Part shown: piece by piece, positions 45,505 to 56,628 of the stretch
Numbering within the stretch: position 1 is the stretch's first letter
How the letters are laid out: the number at the start of each line of letters is the position of its first letter
From: Tabrizicola thermarum
GTDB lineage: Bacteria; Pseudomonadota; Alphaproteobacteria; Rhodobacterales; Rhodobacteraceae
Reading direction: 5' to 3'
Length of the DNA stretch: 64,000 nt
NCBI RefSeq assembly: GCF_003574395.1
Contig: NZ_QMJY01000079.1
Span: 62,001-126,000, forward strand
Notes under the pieces: model-generated
Database searches by the model: none
What the model saw: only the letters and a program-made list of their open reading frames with translations
Told to the model about the DNA's origin: nothing
Program-made: the position numbers and the translations under genes

Positions 45505-46799
45505 CACTCCGCCGCGACCGCGCTGATCCGACCGGTGCGCCGGGCCTTGATCCGGTCCTCGATCTCGTCGCGGAAGGCGCGGATCAGGCCCTGGATCGGC
45601 CAGGCCGCCGCATCGCCGAGCGCACAGATGGTGTGGCCCTCGACCTGCTTCGTCACGCTCAGAAGCATGTCGATCTCCTCGATCTCTGCCTCGCCGCGCA
45701 CCAGACGGTCCATCACGCGCATCATCCAGCCGGTGCCCTCACGGCAGGGCGTGCACTGGCCGCAGGACTCATGCTTGTAGAACTTCGACAGCCGCCAGAT
45801 CGCCTTGATGACGTCGGTGGACTTGTCCATCACGATCACCGCCGCCGTGCCCAGACCCGACCGCTGCTCGCGCAGCCAGTCGAAATCCATGATCGCGTCG
45901 TCGCACTGTTCCTTGGTCAGCAAGGGCACCGAGGACCCGCCGGGGATCACCGCCTTGATGTTGTCCCAGCCGCCCCGGACCCCGCCGCAATGCCGCTCCA
46001 GCAGCTCTTTCAGCGGAATCGACATCGCCTCTTCGACGACGCAGGGTTTCATCACATGGCCCGAGATGCCGAACAGCTTGGTCCCGGTGTTGTTCGGCCG
46101 GCCGAAGCTGGCGAACCAGTCCGCCCCCCGGCGCAGGATCGTGGGCACCACGGCGATGCTCTCCACGTTGTTCACCGTGGTCGGGCAGCCGTAAAGGCCA
46201 CTTCCCGCCGGGAAGGGCGGCTTCATCCGGGGCATGCCCTTCTTGCCCTCAAGGCTTTCCAGCAGCGCGGTTTCCTCGCCGCAGATATAGGCCCCTGCCC
46301 CGTGGTGCAGATACAGGTCGAAGTCCCAGCCCGATTTCGCGGCGTTCCTGCCCAGCAGGCCCGCGTCGTAACATTCGTCGATCGCGGCCTGCAACGCCTC
46401 GCGCTCGCGGATGTATTCGCCGCGGATGTAGATGTAACAGGTGTTCGCCCCCATCGCGAAACTCGCGATCAGGCAGCCCTCGATCAGCGTGTGCGGATCA
46501 TGGCGCATGATCTCGCGGTCCTTGCAGGTGCCGGGCTCGGATTCGTCGGCGTTCACCACCAGATAGGACGGCCGTCCGTCCGACTGTTTCGGCATGAACG
46601 ACCACTTCAGCCCGGTCGGAAAGCCCGCGCCGCCCCGACCGCGCAGGCCAGAGGCCTTGACCTGCTCGATGATCGTGTCGCGCCCGCGCTTGATGATCTC
46701 GGCGGTGCCGTTCCAATGCCCGCGCTTCATCGCGCCCTTCAGGCTGCGGTCATGCATCCCGTAGAGGTTGGTGAAAATGCGGTCCTGATCCTTCAGCAT
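45504..46799 (-). CDS. nuoF: NADH-quinone oxidoreductase subunit F
   Basis: 431-residue NADH- and FMN-binding subunit carrying cluster N3. It has [20 protein letters not shown] (NADH/FMN glycine-rich loop), [20 protein letters not shown] and the cluster motif [15 protein letters not shown] with the later TICALGDAA cysteine. It follows the DUF5337 gene by nine bases. Confidence 0.97.
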   Translation of the reverse strand: MLKDQDRIFTNLYGMHDRSLKGAMKRGHWNGTAEIIKRGRDTIIEQVKASGLRGRGGAGFPTGLKWSFMPKQSDGRPSYLVVNADESEPGTCKDREIMRHDPHTLIEGCLIASFAMGANTCYIYIRGEYIREREALQAAIDECYDAGLLGRNAAKSGWDFDLYLHHGAGAYICGEETALLESLEGKKGMPRMKPPFPAGSGLYGCPTTVNNVESIAVVPTILRRGADWFASFGRPNNTGTKLFGISGHVMKPCVVEEAMSIPLKELLERHCGGVRGGWDNIKAVIPGGSSVPLLTKEQCDDAIMDFDWLREQRSGLGTAAVIVMDKSTDVIKAIWRLSKFYKHESCGQCTPCREGTGWMMRVMDRLVRGEAEIEEIDMLLSVTKQVEGHTICALGDAAAWPIQGLIRAFRDEIEDRIKARRTGRISAVAAE

Positions 46800-46808
46800 T
46801 TGGTCTTC

Positions 46809-47039
46809 CTAACCCCGGCGTCCACGCCAGATCTGATACGTCACCACCAGGGCCCAGACGAAGCCCGCGATGGCCAGAAGGTCGAAGAGGAACGCATAGC
46901 GCGTCTCCAACCCGAGTTGTCCGCCCAACCACTGGGCGCCCATCCACAGCCCCATCGTCGCGACCAGCACGATGGCCACAAGCCGCGCCTGACGGGCGCG
47001 CTGGACATCTGCGGGATCATCGGGACGGGGCTGCATCAT
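46809..47039 (-). CDS. DUF5337-family small membrane protein in the nuo operon
   Basis: 76-residue protein with two membrane helices (LVAIVLVATMGLWMGAQWLG and FLFDLLAIAGFVWALVVTYQ) and a basic N-terminal segment. It matches the DUF5337 family of nuo operons in this group. The second ATG (47036) may be the true start because AAAGG is better spaced for it. Confidence 0.72.
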   Translation of the reverse strand: MMQPRPDDPADVQRARQARLVAIVLVATMGLWMGAQWLGGQLGLETRYAFLFDLLAIAGFVWALVVTYQIWRGRRG

Positions 47040-47045
47040 GGGCCT

Positions 47046-48155
47046 TTAGTAATCGTTCGTCTTGGCGCGTTCCCGGAACGCCTCAAGCCCTTCGGTCACG
47101 ATGATCCGGGCCTGTTCCACCCATTTGTCCCGCACGATCCGGCCCTTGAAGGTCCGCAGTTCGGCATCGACCCGGGCGACATCCTCATCCGTCCAGGCGG
47201 CGATCTGGTCGAAGTGGTAGAAGCCAAGGCCGTTGACCAGCTTCTCGATGGCCGGCCCGATGCCTTCGATCTCCTTCAGGTCGTCCGCCACTCCGCCGCG
47301 CGGCGCCGAAAGCCGCTCCAGCCCGGCAGGAGCCGCCTTCGCCGCCTTCGGCTTGGCTGTCCTGGCCTTTGCCGGGGCCTTGGCGGGGGCCTTTTCAGCC
47401 GCTTTCGGCCTGGCCTCGGCCTTCGGCTTCGGATCGGCCTTCGGCTTGGGTTCCGCCTTCGGCTTCGGGGCTGACTTCGCGGCTGCCTTCGGCTTTGCGG
47501 CACCGGCTTCGGCGGCTGCGGCCGCAAGATCGGCCTTCGTCCTGAACCCGGCTTTCGGCTCCGCGGCTGCGGCAGGGGCGGACGCAGGCGCCATGGCAGG
47601 CGACGGCGCGGGTTCAGGCGAAGGTTCGGGCGTTGGGGCGGGCCGCGCCCAGATGTCGTCCGGCAGATTGGCAAAGGTGTCGAACGGCTGAGGCTCCTCC
47701 GCGGCCTTCGGCGGCGCGGGCGGCACCGACGGCGCAGCCACCCCATGCGGCGGAATGATCGGCGCCGGTTCGACGCGCGACAGCGGCGTCACAACGGCAG
47801 CGGGCCGCTGCGGCACGGGCGCCGAGGCATCGGGTCGCACCGGCACCGCCACCGCGATCGAGGGCTGCGCCCCTTCAAGACCGCCAACCCGCGTCGTCCC
47901 CTCGGCCACCGAAGAGGCCGGAACGATCTTGCGCACCTGACGCTCGGTCTCGGCATCGTCGTGCCGGTTCACCTCGACGGCCAGCCGGTAGAGGATCAGC
48001 AGGACGATCAGCGCAATCGCCAGGGCAAAGACCAGAGAGGGGAACAGGTGATAATGCAGCGGAAAGCGCAGGACCACGAACGCGACGACACCGGACGCCA
48101 CCACCAGCGCCCAGCCGCCCCGGCCGATCGTCGTGTCATCGGGCTCGTCGCTCAT
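47046..48155 (-). CDS. Membrane protein with C-terminal helix-hairpin-helix domain, nuo operon
   Basis: 369 residues. N-terminal two membrane helices (about 15-65) are followed by a cytoplasmic linker rich in Ala, Pro and Lys (repeats such as PKPKAEPKPKADPKPKAE). The C-terminal 70 residues (EGIGPAIEKLVNGLGFYHFD, then [17 protein letters not shown]) form a helix-hairpin-helix domain. It closely resembles the C-terminal extension of NuoE, encoded by the neighbouring upstream gene, so one domain is a copy of the other. It may hold the NuoE end at the membrane; this is inference. Confidence 0.7.
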   Translation of the reverse strand: MSDEPDDTTIGRGGWALVVASGVVAFVVLRFPLHYHLFPSLVFALAIALIVLLILYRLAVEVNRHDDAETERQVRKIVPASSVAEGTTRVGGLEGAQPSIAVAVPVRPDASAPVPQRPAAVVTPLSRVEPAPIIPPHGVAAPSVPPAPPKAAEEPQPFDTFANLPDDIWARPAPTPEPSPEPAPSPAMAPASAPAAAAEPKAGFRTKADLAAAAAEAGAAKPKAAAKSAPKPKAEPKPKADPKPKAEARPKAAEKAPAKAPAKARTAKPKAAKAAPAGLERLSAPRGGVADDLKEIEGIGPAIEKLVNGLGFYHFDQIAAWTDEDVARVDAELRTFKGRIVRDKWVEQARIIVTEGLEAFRERAKTNDY

Positions 48156-48220
48156 GCGTCCCTACTCCTCGTATCCGCCGGGCCCGCAGGGGACACCGGC
48201 AGAGCAATCCCTCATCAGGC

Positions 48221-49300
48221 TCATCCCCGCGCGGCCGCCTCCGCCGCCTCGACCGATCCGCCCTCCGCCAGGATCTTCGCCTGCACGACCCACTTGTCCC
48301 GGCTCACCCGGCCCTTGAACCCTTCCAGATTCTCGTCGACCCAGGCGATCTCCTCGTCAGTCCAGGCGGCGATCTGGTCGAAATGGAAGAAACCCAGCTT
48401 GTGGCACAGCTGTTCCAGCTTGGGCCCGATCCCGAGGATCAGCTTCAGGTCATCCGGCTTGCCCTGCCGCGCGGCCTTCAGAGCCTTGGGCTTCTTTCCC
48501 ACCGTCGCCACAGCCGCAGGCGCCGTTTCGGCCTTCGGCTTCGGCGCGGGCTTGGCCGCAGGCATGGGCTCGGCCTTGACCGGCTTTGCCGCCCCGCCCA
48601 GCCAGGGCGTCCGCAGCGGCACTTCGGTCCCGTCGATCCGCTTGACCGTATCCTTCAGCTCCACCGCCGCCTGCACGCTGGCGTTATGGGGGTTCCGGCC
48701 CGCCTCATGTTCCTTCAGGCTGGTCAGCCCGCCCAGGGGCTCCGAGGCATAACGCCCGTTCTGCGGCCCCGGCACCGGCACCTCGCCGTTGCGGAACCGC
48801 CCGATCAGCGCGCGCAGCTTCTCGGCCGTCAGGTCCTCGTAATAGTCCTTGCCGATCTGGGCCATCGGCGCGTTGGCACAGGCCCCCATGCACTCGACCT
48901 CTTCCCACGAGAACTTGCCGTCGGCCGACAGCGTATGCGGCGTCGGCGCGATCAGCTCTTTCGCCACCGCCACCAGCTCCTCGGCGCCGCAGATCATGCA
49001 GCTGGTCGTGCCGCAGATCTGCACATGCGCAACGCTGCCCACGGGCTGCAACTGGAACATGAAGTAGAAGGTCGCCACTTCCAGCGCGCGGATATAGGGC
49101 ATCCCCAGCATGTCGGCGACATATTCGATGGCGGGGCGGCTGAGCCATCCCTCCTGCTCCTGCGCGCGCCACAACAGCGGGATGATCGCGCTCGCCTGTC
49201 GGCCTTCGGGATATTTGGTGATCTGGGCCTTGGCCCATTCCAGATTCGCCGGGGTGAAGGCGAAGCTTTCGGGCTGGTCCTTGTGAAGACGGCGCAGCAT
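48221..49300 (-). CDS. nuoE: NADH-quinone oxidoreductase subunit E with HHH extension
   Basis: 359-residue subunit carrying the [2Fe-2S] cluster N1a. The core (about 1-210) has the cluster cysteines in [16 protein letters not shown] and [12 protein letters not shown]. It is about 190 residues longer than E. coli NuoE: an Ala/Lys-rich linker and a C-terminal helix-hairpin-helix ([39 protein letters not shown]). Such extensions are known from alphaproteobacterial NuoE. Sixty-five bases separate it from the following HHH gene. Confidence 0.94.
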   Translation of the reverse strand: MLRRLHKDQPESFAFTPANLEWAKAQITKYPEGRQASAIIPLLWRAQEQEGWLSRPAIEYVADMLGMPYIRALEVATFYFMFQLQPVGSVAHVQICGTTSCMICGAEELVAVAKELIAPTPHTLSADGKFSWEEVECMGACANAPMAQIGKDYYEDLTAEKLRALIGRFRNGEVPVPGPQNGRYASEPLGGLTSLKEHEAGRNPHNASVQAAVELKDTVKRIDGTEVPLRTPWLGGAAKPVKAEPMPAAKPAPKPKAETAPAAVATVGKKPKALKAARQGKPDDLKLILGIGPKLEQLCHKLGFFHFDQIAAWTDEEIAWVDENLEGFKGRVSRDKWVVQAKILAEGGSVEAAEAAARG

Positions 49301-49303
49301 GGC

Positions 49304-49462
49304 TCAGAAATATCCTCTGGCGAAAGTCAGGACCACGGCAGCCACGGCGCCCGAGACGGCGCCCATGACCAGCTTGTGGCCATAGCGGGACCCAACGACC
49401 CCGGCCAGGCCCGCGGCCGCGCCCAGGATCAGGGTCCACAGATTGATCGTGACGTCCGGCAT
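49304..49462 (-). CDS. 52-residue membrane protein between nuoD and nuoE
   Basis: A short frame of 52 codons starting [19 protein letters not shown] and ending LTFARGYF. It has two predicted membrane segments (about 7-23 and 32-47) and the turn SRYGHK between them. The ATG overlaps the nuoD stop by four bases (ATGA) and the stop is three bases from the nuoE start, the same spacing style as the other nuo genes, which supports its being real. No family recognised. Confidence 0.7.
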   Translation of the reverse strand: MPDVTINLWTLILGAAAGLAGVVGSRYGHKLVMGAVSGAVAAVVLTFARGYF

Positions 49463-50700
49463 CAGCGGTCGATCTCCCCGAACACGACATCCATCGTGCC
49501 GATGATGGCGCTGACGTCGGCCAACTGGTGGCCCTTGCAGATCCAGTCCATCGACTGAAGATGCAGATAGCCCGGCGCGCGAATCTTGGCCCGATAGGGC
49601 CGGTTGGTCCCGTCGGCCACCAGATAGACCCCGAACTCGCCCTTGGGCGCCTCGACCGCGGCATAGACCTCGCCCGCAGGCACATGGAACCCTTCGGTGT
49701 ACAGCTTGAAGTGGTGGATCAGCGCCTCCATCGAGGTCTTCATCTCGGCCCGTTTCGGCGGAGCGATCTTGCCGCGCGCCAGCACGTCGCCCTTCTCCAC
49801 CCGCAGCTTGGCGCAGGCCTGCCGGATGATGCTGGTCGATTCCCGCATCTCGGCCATGCGGCAGAGATAGCGGTCATAGCAGTCGCCGTTCTTGCCAACC
49901 GGGATCTTGAAGTCGAACTCGTCGTAGCACTCATAGGGCTGGGCACGGCGCAGGTCCCAGGCCAGACCCGACCCGCGCACCATCACGCCGGAATAGCCCC
50001 AGGCCAGCGCATCCGCCTCGGTCACCACGCCGATATCGGCATTGCGCTGCTTGAAGATGCGGTTCTCGGTCAGAAGCCCGTCGATATCGTCCAGCACCTT
50101 GGGGAAAGCCTCGGCCCAGGCGTCGATGTCGTCGATCAGCTGCGGCGTCAGGTCCTGATGCACCCCGCCGGGGCGGAAATAGGCCGCATGCAGCCGTGCC
50201 CCGCAGGCGCGTTCGTAGAAGACCATCAGCTTCTCGCGTTCCTCGAAGCCCCAGAGCGGCGGGGTCAGCGCGCCCACGTCCATCGCCTGCGTGGTCACGT
50301 TCAGAAGGTGGTTCAGCACCCGCCCGATCTCGCAGAACAGCACCCGGATCAGGCTGGCGCGGCGCGGCACCACCGTGCCGGTCAGCCGCTCGATCGCCAG
50401 ACACCAGGCATGTTCCTGGTTCATCGGCGCCACATAGTCCAGCCGGTCGAAATAGGGCAGGTTCTGCAGGTAGGTGCGGCTTTCCATCAGCTTCTCGGTG
50501 CCGCGATGCAAGAGACCGATATGCGGATCGCAGCGTTCGACGATCTCGCCGTCCAGCTCCAAGACCAGCCGCAAGACGCCATGCGCCGCCGGGTGTTGCG
50601 GGCCGAAGTTGATGTTGAAGTTGCGGATGCGCTGCTCGCCGGTCTCGAAATCCTTCGAGCCGTCGTCGTAGGTGTTCACGCGGATGTCGCCGTCCATCAT
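49462..50700 (-). CDS. nuoD: NADH-quinone oxidoreductase subunit D
   Basis: 412-residue subunit of the quinone site, related to the large subunit of NiFe hydrogenases. It has [20 protein letters not shown] (quinone-site His and Pro), [40 protein letters not shown] and [14 protein letters not shown]. The start at 50700 forms an ATGA overlap with nuoC; upstream codons are not conserved. Confidence 0.97.
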   Translation of the reverse strand: MMDGDIRVNTYDDGSKDFETGEQRIRNFNINFGPQHPAAHGVLRLVLELDGEIVERCDPHIGLLHRGTEKLMESRTYLQNLPYFDRLDYVAPMNQEHAWCLAIERLTGTVVPRRASLIRVLFCEIGRVLNHLLNVTTQAMDVGALTPPLWGFEEREKLMVFYERACGARLHAAYFRPGGVHQDLTPQLIDDIDAWAEAFPKVLDDIDGLLTENRIFKQRNADIGVVTEADALAWGYSGVMVRGSGLAWDLRRAQPYECYDEFDFKIPVGKNGDCYDRYLCRMAEMRESTSIIRQACAKLRVEKGDVLARGKIAPPKRAEMKTSMEALIHHFKLYTEGFHVPAGEVYAAVEAPKGEFGVYLVADGTNRPYRAKIRAPGYLHLQSMDWICKGHQLADVSAIIGTMDVVFGEIDR

Positions 50701-51299
50701 TTTGCGGCCTTCTGATCGCCCGGAAGGATATAGTCCGCCCCTTCCCAAGGGCTCATGAAATCGAACTGCCGGTATTCCTGCACCAGCTTCACCGGCTCGT
50801 AGACGACGCGCTTCAGCGCCTCGTCATAGCGCACCTCGGTGTAACCCGTGGTCGGAAAGTCCTTGCGCAGCGGATAGCCCCGGAAGCCGTAGTCGGTCAG
50901 GATGCGCCGCAGGTCCGGGTGGCCCGAGAACAGGATGCCGAACATGTCGAACACTTCCCGCTCGAACCAGTTGGCGCTGGGGTGCAGGTCGGTGATCGAC
51001 GGCACCATCTCCTCCTCGCGCACGGCGACCTTCACGCGGATGCGCTGGTTCCGGTACATCGACAGGAAGTGATAGACCATGTCGAACCGCTGCGCGCGCT
51101 CGGGGTGATCGACCGCCGTGATGTCCACCAGAGTGGAGAACCGGCAGGAGGCATCGTCGCGCAGGAATTCCACCAGCGCCTCGAGGTTCGCCAGATTCGC
51201 CACCACGGTCAATTCGCCGAAGGCGATGGTGGTCGAGACGACAGCCTCGGGCTGCTTCAGCTCGATATAGCCGGCAAGTTCGGTCAGGGCTTCGGACAT
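50697..51299 (-). CDS. nuoC: NADH-quinone oxidoreductase subunit C
   Basis: 200-residue peripheral subunit (30 kDa type). The signature is [20 protein letters not shown] followed by [20 protein letters not shown]. It is separate from nuoD, unlike the fused form in E. coli. Confidence 0.97.
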   Translation of the reverse strand: MSEALTELAGYIELKQPEAVVSTTIAFGELTVVANLANLEALVEFLRDDASCRFSTLVDITAVDHPERAQRFDMVYHFLSMYRNQRIRVKVAVREEEMVPSITDLHPSANWFEREVFDMFGILFSGHPDLRRILTDYGFRGYPLRKDFPTTGYTEVRYDEALKRVVYEPVKLVQEYRQFDFMSPWEGADYILPGDQKAAK

Positions 51300-51304
51300 G
51301 GGGC

Positions 51305-52194
<890 letters not shown>

Positions 52195-52264
52195 GAGGGG
52201 CTCCTTGGCTAGCTGGCGGCGCGCGCAGGACGGACGCGCTGCGTCGCCCGCCTGTCTCCCCGCC

Positions 52265-52293
52265 CGTTTACTCTGCACCCTTGCCGGGGTCAA
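52265..52293 (-). promoter_or_regulatory. Candidate promoter of the nuo operon
   Basis: On the minus strand TTGACC (52293-52288) and TAAACG (52270-52265) are separated by 17 bases, and the nuoA start lies about 70 bases downstream. This is the best -35/-10 pair in the region between nuoA and the divergent gene at 52442. Confidence 0.5.
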
Positions 52294-52441
52294 CCGAAGG
52301 CGGGCGAGAATCCGGGGTGCGAAGGGGCGGAAAATCAGTCCGCCCAGAGCTTTCGTCGCGGCAGGGTCAGGCGGGTTCACCTTACCTTGACCCCCGCCGC
52401 GAACCGGCCTTTCCTGGCGCCGAACAGAAAGGACCCGAACC

Positions 52442-52849
52442 ATGCGTCTTGCCCTGATCCTTGCCCTTGCCGCCGGCACCGCCTCGGCCCAGACCTGCCG
52501 GATCGACATCGGCGCGGTCGAGGCCCGCATCGCCGATCTGGAACCGCACTACGGCATGGTCCTGTCGGACATCGGCTGCGAAAACCCGACCAACCCCGCC
52601 CATGTGCTGATGTGCGATGCGGCAGAGGATCCGCAGGCGGTGATCTGGCGCATGGGGCGGCTCGACGACCTCGCCTGGGTCCATGCGGTCGAGAATGCCA
52701 CCGGCCAGGAGGTGGACAAGACGGACCCACCGCGCGACGAGGATTTCATCGCCCGCCGCGACGCCTGCACCGACGAGAGCTGCCTCTGCGCCGCGCTGAT
52801 CCAGCACACCAACGACAGCCTCGGCGGCACCTCGCCCTACCCGCAGTGA
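52442..52849 (+). CDS. Small secreted cysteine-containing protein
   Basis: 135 residues with a signal peptide ([19 protein letters not shown], cleavage near ASAQ). The mature protein has six cysteines; the end [20 protein letters not shown] recalls the LprI/DUF1311-type region where a C-x(n)-C precedes a helix. The family assignment is uncertain. It is transcribed away from the nuo operon; AAAGGACC precedes the ATG. Confidence 0.6.
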   Translation: MRLALILALAAGTASAQTCRIDIGAVEARIADLEPHYGMVLSDIGCENPTNPAHVLMCDAAEDPQAVIWRMGRLDDLAWVHAVENATGQEVDKTDPPRDEDFIARRDACTDESCLCAALIQHTNDSLGGTSPYPQ

Positions 52850-52924
52850 GGGGCTGCCTTCAGAAGGAGCGCTGGCGCGCAAGCCTTTCGTCTCGTCGTC
52901 GGGCTTCGCCTCCTCCTCGGGCGA

Positions 52925-52972
52925 TGGGGGCGCTGCCCCCAAACCCCAGGAGTATTTGGAAAAAGAGCAAGG
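52925..52972 (+). repeat. GGAGTATTT intergenic repeat, copy C
   Basis: TGGGGGCGCTGCCCCCA (hairpin) is followed by AACCCCAGGAGTATTTGG and AAAAAGAGCAAGG. The core AGGAGTATTT and the AAAAGAGCAAG tail match copies A and B; the hairpin arm sequences differ. Confidence 0.7.
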
Positions 52973-53047
52973 ATCAGCGGGTCACGGGGTGAAAGCGGCA
53001 GGCCGCGCACCAGCGGTCTGGCTGGCCGGGCCGGACGAAACAGCCCA

Positions 53048-54280
53048 TCAGTCCGCGACGGGAGCCGCCACCGACCCTAGCGCCTCGGCCCTTGCGGCTG
53101 CGGCCGCCTCTTCGGTCAGGATGCGCGCGATCCGGGCCACGTCCTCGACCGTGAACGTCAGCGGCAGGCGCATGTCGATCAGCCCCGCCAGCACCCGGTC
53201 GGTCTGCGGCAGGGGCGCAGGGTTGGCATACTGCCAGTGCGCATAGCGGCTGGTGAAGCCCGCCGGTTCCGCCGCCCCGAACCACTTCAGCTCCACCCCC
53301 CGCGCCGCCGCCCCCGCGACGAAAGCCGCCACCCGCTCGGGCTCCCAGCCCGGCAGCAGGAACTGAAAGCTCGATCCCATGTAGTCCTCATGCTGCGGCC
53401 TGGGGATCAGTTTCACCCCCGGCGCGCCCGCAAGCCCCGCCTCCAGCCCCTGATAGAGCGCCCGCCACCGCGCCCGGCGGTCCTCCAGCATCCCGATCTG
53501 CGGCCGCAGGATCGCCGCGCGCAGGTTGTCCATCCGGGACGACACGTTGGGCACCTCCAGCTTCAGCGGCTCGAACACCTCCGGCGGGGGCGCCGCGCGG
53601 TGCCGGGCATAGAGCATGTAGGACCCCGACAACAGCACCGCCCGCGCGGCAAGCTCGGCGTCATCGGTCACCAGAAACCCGCCCTCGCCACTGTTCATGT
53701 GCTTGTAGGTCTGCGTCGAATAGCAGCCGATCGCCCCGTGCCGCCCCGAGGGCACGCCCTTCCACTTCGCCCCCATCGTATGCGCGCAATCCTCGATCAC
53801 CCGGACGCCCAGCCGATCACACAACGCCGTCAGCGCGTCCATGTCGCAGACATGGCCCCGCATGTGGCTCAAAAGCAGCACCTTCGACCCCGTGGCCCCG
53901 GCCATCGCCTCCAGATGCGCCAGATCGATGGTCAGATCCTCCGTCACCTCGACAAGGACCGGCACCGCCCCGATCGACGCGATCGCCCCCGGCACCGGGG
54001 CCAGCGTGAAGGCATTGGACAGCACCGGCTCTCCCGGCCTTACCTGCAACGCCCGCAGGGCGCAGGCCATCGCCGCCCCGCCCGAGGCGAGCGCAAGGCA
54101 GTATTTCGCCCCCAGATAGGCCGCGAACTCCTCCTCCAGCAGCGCGGTTTCCGCCACTTCCCCCGGTGCCGTGTTGTAACGGTGCAACCGCCCGTGCCGC
54201 AGGACCGCCAGCGCGGCCTCGATCCCGGCCTCGGGGATCGGCTCCTGCTGGGTGAAACTTCCGGTGAAACGTTCGGTCAT
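53048..54280 (-). CDS. DegT/DnrJ/EryC1-type PLP aminotransferase
   Basis: 410-residue fold-type I PLP enzyme. It has a substrate-loop LASGGAAMACALRALQVRPG, VIEDCAHTMGAKWKGVPSG (Asp for PLP nitrogen) and the PLP-lysine in STQTYKHMNSGEGGFLVT (Lys near 205). Members usually aminate keto-sugars for polysaccharide or antibiotic biosynthesis. No other sugar-modification genes are close; the only partner is the MFS gene, whose end it overlaps by four bases. The substrate is unknown; an export-linked product is a possibility. Confidence 0.8.
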   Translation of the reverse strand: MTERFTGSFTQQEPIPEAGIEAALAVLRHGRLHRYNTAPGEVAETALLEEEFAAYLGAKYCLALASGGAAMACALRALQVRPGEPVLSNAFTLAPVPGAIASIGAVPVLVEVTEDLTIDLAHLEAMAGATGSKVLLLSHMRGHVCDMDALTALCDRLGVRVIEDCAHTMGAKWKGVPSGRHGAIGCYSTQTYKHMNSGEGGFLVTDDAELAARAVLLSGSYMLYARHRAAPPPEVFEPLKLEVPNVSSRMDNLRAAILRPQIGMLEDRRARWRALYQGLEAGLAGAPGVKLIPRPQHEDYMGSSFQFLLPGWEPERVAAFVAGAAARGVELKWFGAAEPAGFTSRYAHWQYANPAPLPQTDRVLAGLIDMRLPLTFTVEDVARIARILTEEAAAAARAEALGSVAAPVAD

Positions 54281-55536
54281 GCCTTTTCAGACCTCTTGAG
54301 GATCAGGAACAGCACGGTGGTCAGCGCAAGAAAGCCCGCCGCCAGCCAGAAAGCGACATCGGTTGACCGCCAGGCGCGGCCCTCCGCCCAGAAATGCCCG
54401 AAGACGAAGGCAAAGAAAACGGTGCCGAACAGCATCGCCACATTGGTGACGGCCGAAATCCCGCCCTGCAACTCGCCCTGCGCATCCTCGGGCACACGCC
54501 GGGTCAGCAGCGACGTCATCAACGGATGCACAAAGCCTTCCGGCCCGTGCAGGATCATCAGCGCGATCACCGCGCCCAGCGAGCCTACAAAGCCATAGCC
54601 CAGCACCACCAGCGTGGCACAGACCAGCCCGAACAGCGCCACGGTCCACTCGCCGAACCGCTTGGTCGCGGGGCCGGTCAGCAGCCCCTGGAACCCCCCG
54701 GCGATCAGCCCGAAGACCGCCAATGTCGCCCCCACCATCGCCTCGGACCAGCCGAACTTGGCGATCCCCCAGAAGGCCCAGATCGCCGGATAGACGCTGG
54801 TGGCAAAGAAGAACAGGCCCATGACCAGCACCATCGGCAGGACGCCCCTGTAGGTCGCAAAGACCCGGAAGGCACCGAAGGGATTGGCCCGCCACAGCTC
54901 GAACGGGCGTCGGTTCGCGGGGGCCAGCGATTCCGGCAGCACGAACCAGCCGTAGACGAAATTCAGCAGGGAAATGCCCGCCGCCACCCAGAACGGCACG
55001 CGCGGCCCCAGCTCTCCCAGAAGCCCGCCGATCGCGGGGCCGATCACGAAGCCCACGCCAAAGGCCGCGCCCATGTAGCCGTAAGCCTTGGCGCGGTCGT
55101 CGGGCGCGGTGACATCGGCGATATAGGCGCTGGCGATGATCCAGCTTGCGCCGCAGACCCCGGCGATGATCCGTCCTGCGAACAGCCATTCCAGCGAGGG
55201 CGCCAGCGCCATCAGGATGAAATCCATGCCCAGCCCGAAGATCGCAAGCAGCAGAAGCGGGCGGCGCCCGAAGCGGTCTGACAGGTTGCCCATCAGCGGC
55301 GCGAAGACGAACTGGGCCAGCGAAAACGCCGCGAACATCCAGCCGCCGATCACCGCCGCACGGGCGATATCGACATGGCCCACATCCTCGATCAGCTTCG
55401 GCAGGACCGGCATGATCAGCCCGAAACCCACCATGTCCAGAAAGACCGTGATCAGCACGAAGGTCACCGCATGGCGGCTGACCGCCCGAGGCGCCTCCGG
55501 CGCCGGATCGGCAGGGATGTCGGAGGCCTCGGTCAT
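54277..55536 (-). CDS. Major facilitator superfamily exporter, TetA-like
   Basis: 419-residue, 12-helix transporter of the DHA1/TetA type. Motif A is [19 protein letters not shown] (loop 2-3, about 80-98), and the N-terminal domain contains the antiporter-type [10 protein letters not shown]-like [18 protein letters not shown]. Drug or metabolite efflux coupled to protons is the usual role; resistance to any named drug cannot be claimed. The start at 55536 ([14 protein letters not shown]) is favoured over 55590. Translationally coupled to the aminotransferase. Confidence 0.82.
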   Translation of the reverse strand: MTEASDIPADPAPEAPRAVSRHAVTFVLITVFLDMVGFGLIMPVLPKLIEDVGHVDIARAAVIGGWMFAAFSLAQFVFAPLMGNLSDRFGRRPLLLLAIFGLGMDFILMALAPSLEWLFAGRIIAGVCGASWIIASAYIADVTAPDDRAKAYGYMGAAFGVGFVIGPAIGGLLGELGPRVPFWVAAGISLLNFVYGWFVLPESLAPANRRPFELWRANPFGAFRVFATYRGVLPMVLVMGLFFFATSVYPAIWAFWGIAKFGWSEAMVGATLAVFGLIAGGFQGLLTGPATKRFGEWTVALFGLVCATLVVLGYGFVGSLGAVIALMILHGPEGFVHPLMTSLLTRRVPEDAQGELQGGISAVTNVAMLFGTVFFAFVFGHFWAEGRAWRSTDVAFWLAAGFLALTTVLFLILKRSEKA

Positions 55537-55884
55537 GGCCGCGACCCTATGGGTCGGCGCAGCGACTGTCAAAGGGGCGCGGGTCGACATCCCTCTCTTC
55601 GCCGCCCTTTCCCCTTGCCGAATATCCCCGCCGGAGGCACGGCCCGAGCCGGTTGGCCAAAGGCCAGAGGCGAGACAAGGGCTTGCGCCGTCAGGCGCTC
55701 AATCCGACAGCCTCTGCACCCGGAACCGTCCTGTCAGCCCCCGGACCATCTCGCGTAGGGTGGGTCGTTCTGCGCCCCTTCGGCGCAGGCCGACCCACCG
55801 CCCGAAAAGGTTAACCAGACCTGAACGCCCGCAGACAAGCCATTGATTTTCCGTGCACGGTAACAGGCGCCGCGCGCGGCGCGG
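55537..55884. other. Intergenic stretch with hairpin, MFS gene to gph
   Basis: About 348 bases between two minus-strand genes. No credible gene. It carries a degraded-looking piece of the GGAGTATTT repeat type (TTGCCGAATATCCCCGCCGG, near 55615-55637), a small stem TGGCC-AAA-GGCCA near 55650, and the nested hairpin at 55759-55799. Translations across it are low-complexity. Confidence 0.55.
55756..55799. repeat. Nested hairpin, GTAGGGTGGG family
   Basis: Outer stem GGTGGGTCG (55759-55767) pairs with CGACCCACC (55791-55799); an inner stem TGCGCC pairs with GGCGCA. It begins GTAGGGTGGG like the palindrome at 20799-20820. It may stop transcription of the upstream gene on either strand. Confidence 0.65.
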
Positions 55885-56535
55885 TCACGTCAGCAGCCGC
55901 CCCGCCAGCCCCGGCAGGTCCTCGAACCGGTCCAGCAGCGCCGCCGGCCGGAACCGGGAAACGCCCGCCCCCTCCGGCCCGAAGGTGACAAGGGCCACCG
56001 GCACCCCCGCCGCCACCCCGGTCTTCGCATCCGTCTCGGTATCCCCCACCAGCATCGACCGCCCCACGACCCCTCCGGCCCGCTCCACCGCCGCCCGGTA
56101 GGGGACGGGATCGGGCTTCCGGACCGGAAAGGTATCCGCCCCGACCAGAGCCCCAAAGGCCCCCCGCACCCCAAGCTCGGCCAGCAGAAGCTCTGCCAAG
56201 CCCTCCGGCTTGTTGGTACAGACCGACACCGCGAAGCCCCCCGCCTTCAGCGCCTCCACCGCCTCCATCGCGCCGGGATACAGCCGGGTATGCGTGGCGA
56301 TCCCCTGCCGGTAGGCCTCCAGCAGCACCGGATAGCCCGCATCCACATCCGCCTCGGACCAGTCCATCCCCAGCCGGGTGAACCCCAGCCGCAGCATCGC
56401 CCGCCCGCCATGGAACGCCGTCAGGGCATCCTGCGGCCCCAGCACCGCCCGGGGCAACGCCGCATTCGCCGCCGCCAGCAGATCCAGCGAGGTGTCCGCC
56501 AAAGTTCCGTCCAGATCGAACACTACACAGCGCAT
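55885..56535 (-). CDS. gph: Phosphoglycolate phosphatase
   Basis: 216-residue HAD-superfamily phosphatase. Motif I is VVFDLDGTLADTSLDLLAAA, motif II SVCTNKPEG, motif III lysine in RKPDPVPYRAAVE and motif IV MLVGDTETDAKTGVAAG. Cap region between motifs I and II is alpha-helical, as in Gph. It would remove 2-phosphoglycolate produced by DNA repair or by oxygenation of ribulose bisphosphate. Start at 56535 (MRCVVFDLDG). It is divergent from glmU. Confidence 0.85.
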   Translation of the reverse strand: MRCVVFDLDGTLADTSLDLLAAANAALPRAVLGPQDALTAFHGGRAMLRLGFTRLGMDWSEADVDAGYPVLLEAYRQGIATHTRLYPGAMEAVEALKAGGFAVSVCTNKPEGLAELLLAELGVRGAFGALVGADTFPVRKPDPVPYRAAVERAGGVVGRSMLVGDTETDAKTGVAAGVPVALVTFGPEGAGVSRFRPAALLDRFEDLPGLAGRLLT

Positions 56536-56628
56536 GTTTGGCAGTCCTGTAACCTGTCGTGAAGCGCGGCCCCTTGCCACCCTTCGCCACGGGGGTAAAA
56601 CGGGCGCCGGCACATTGGAAGGGCAAGA

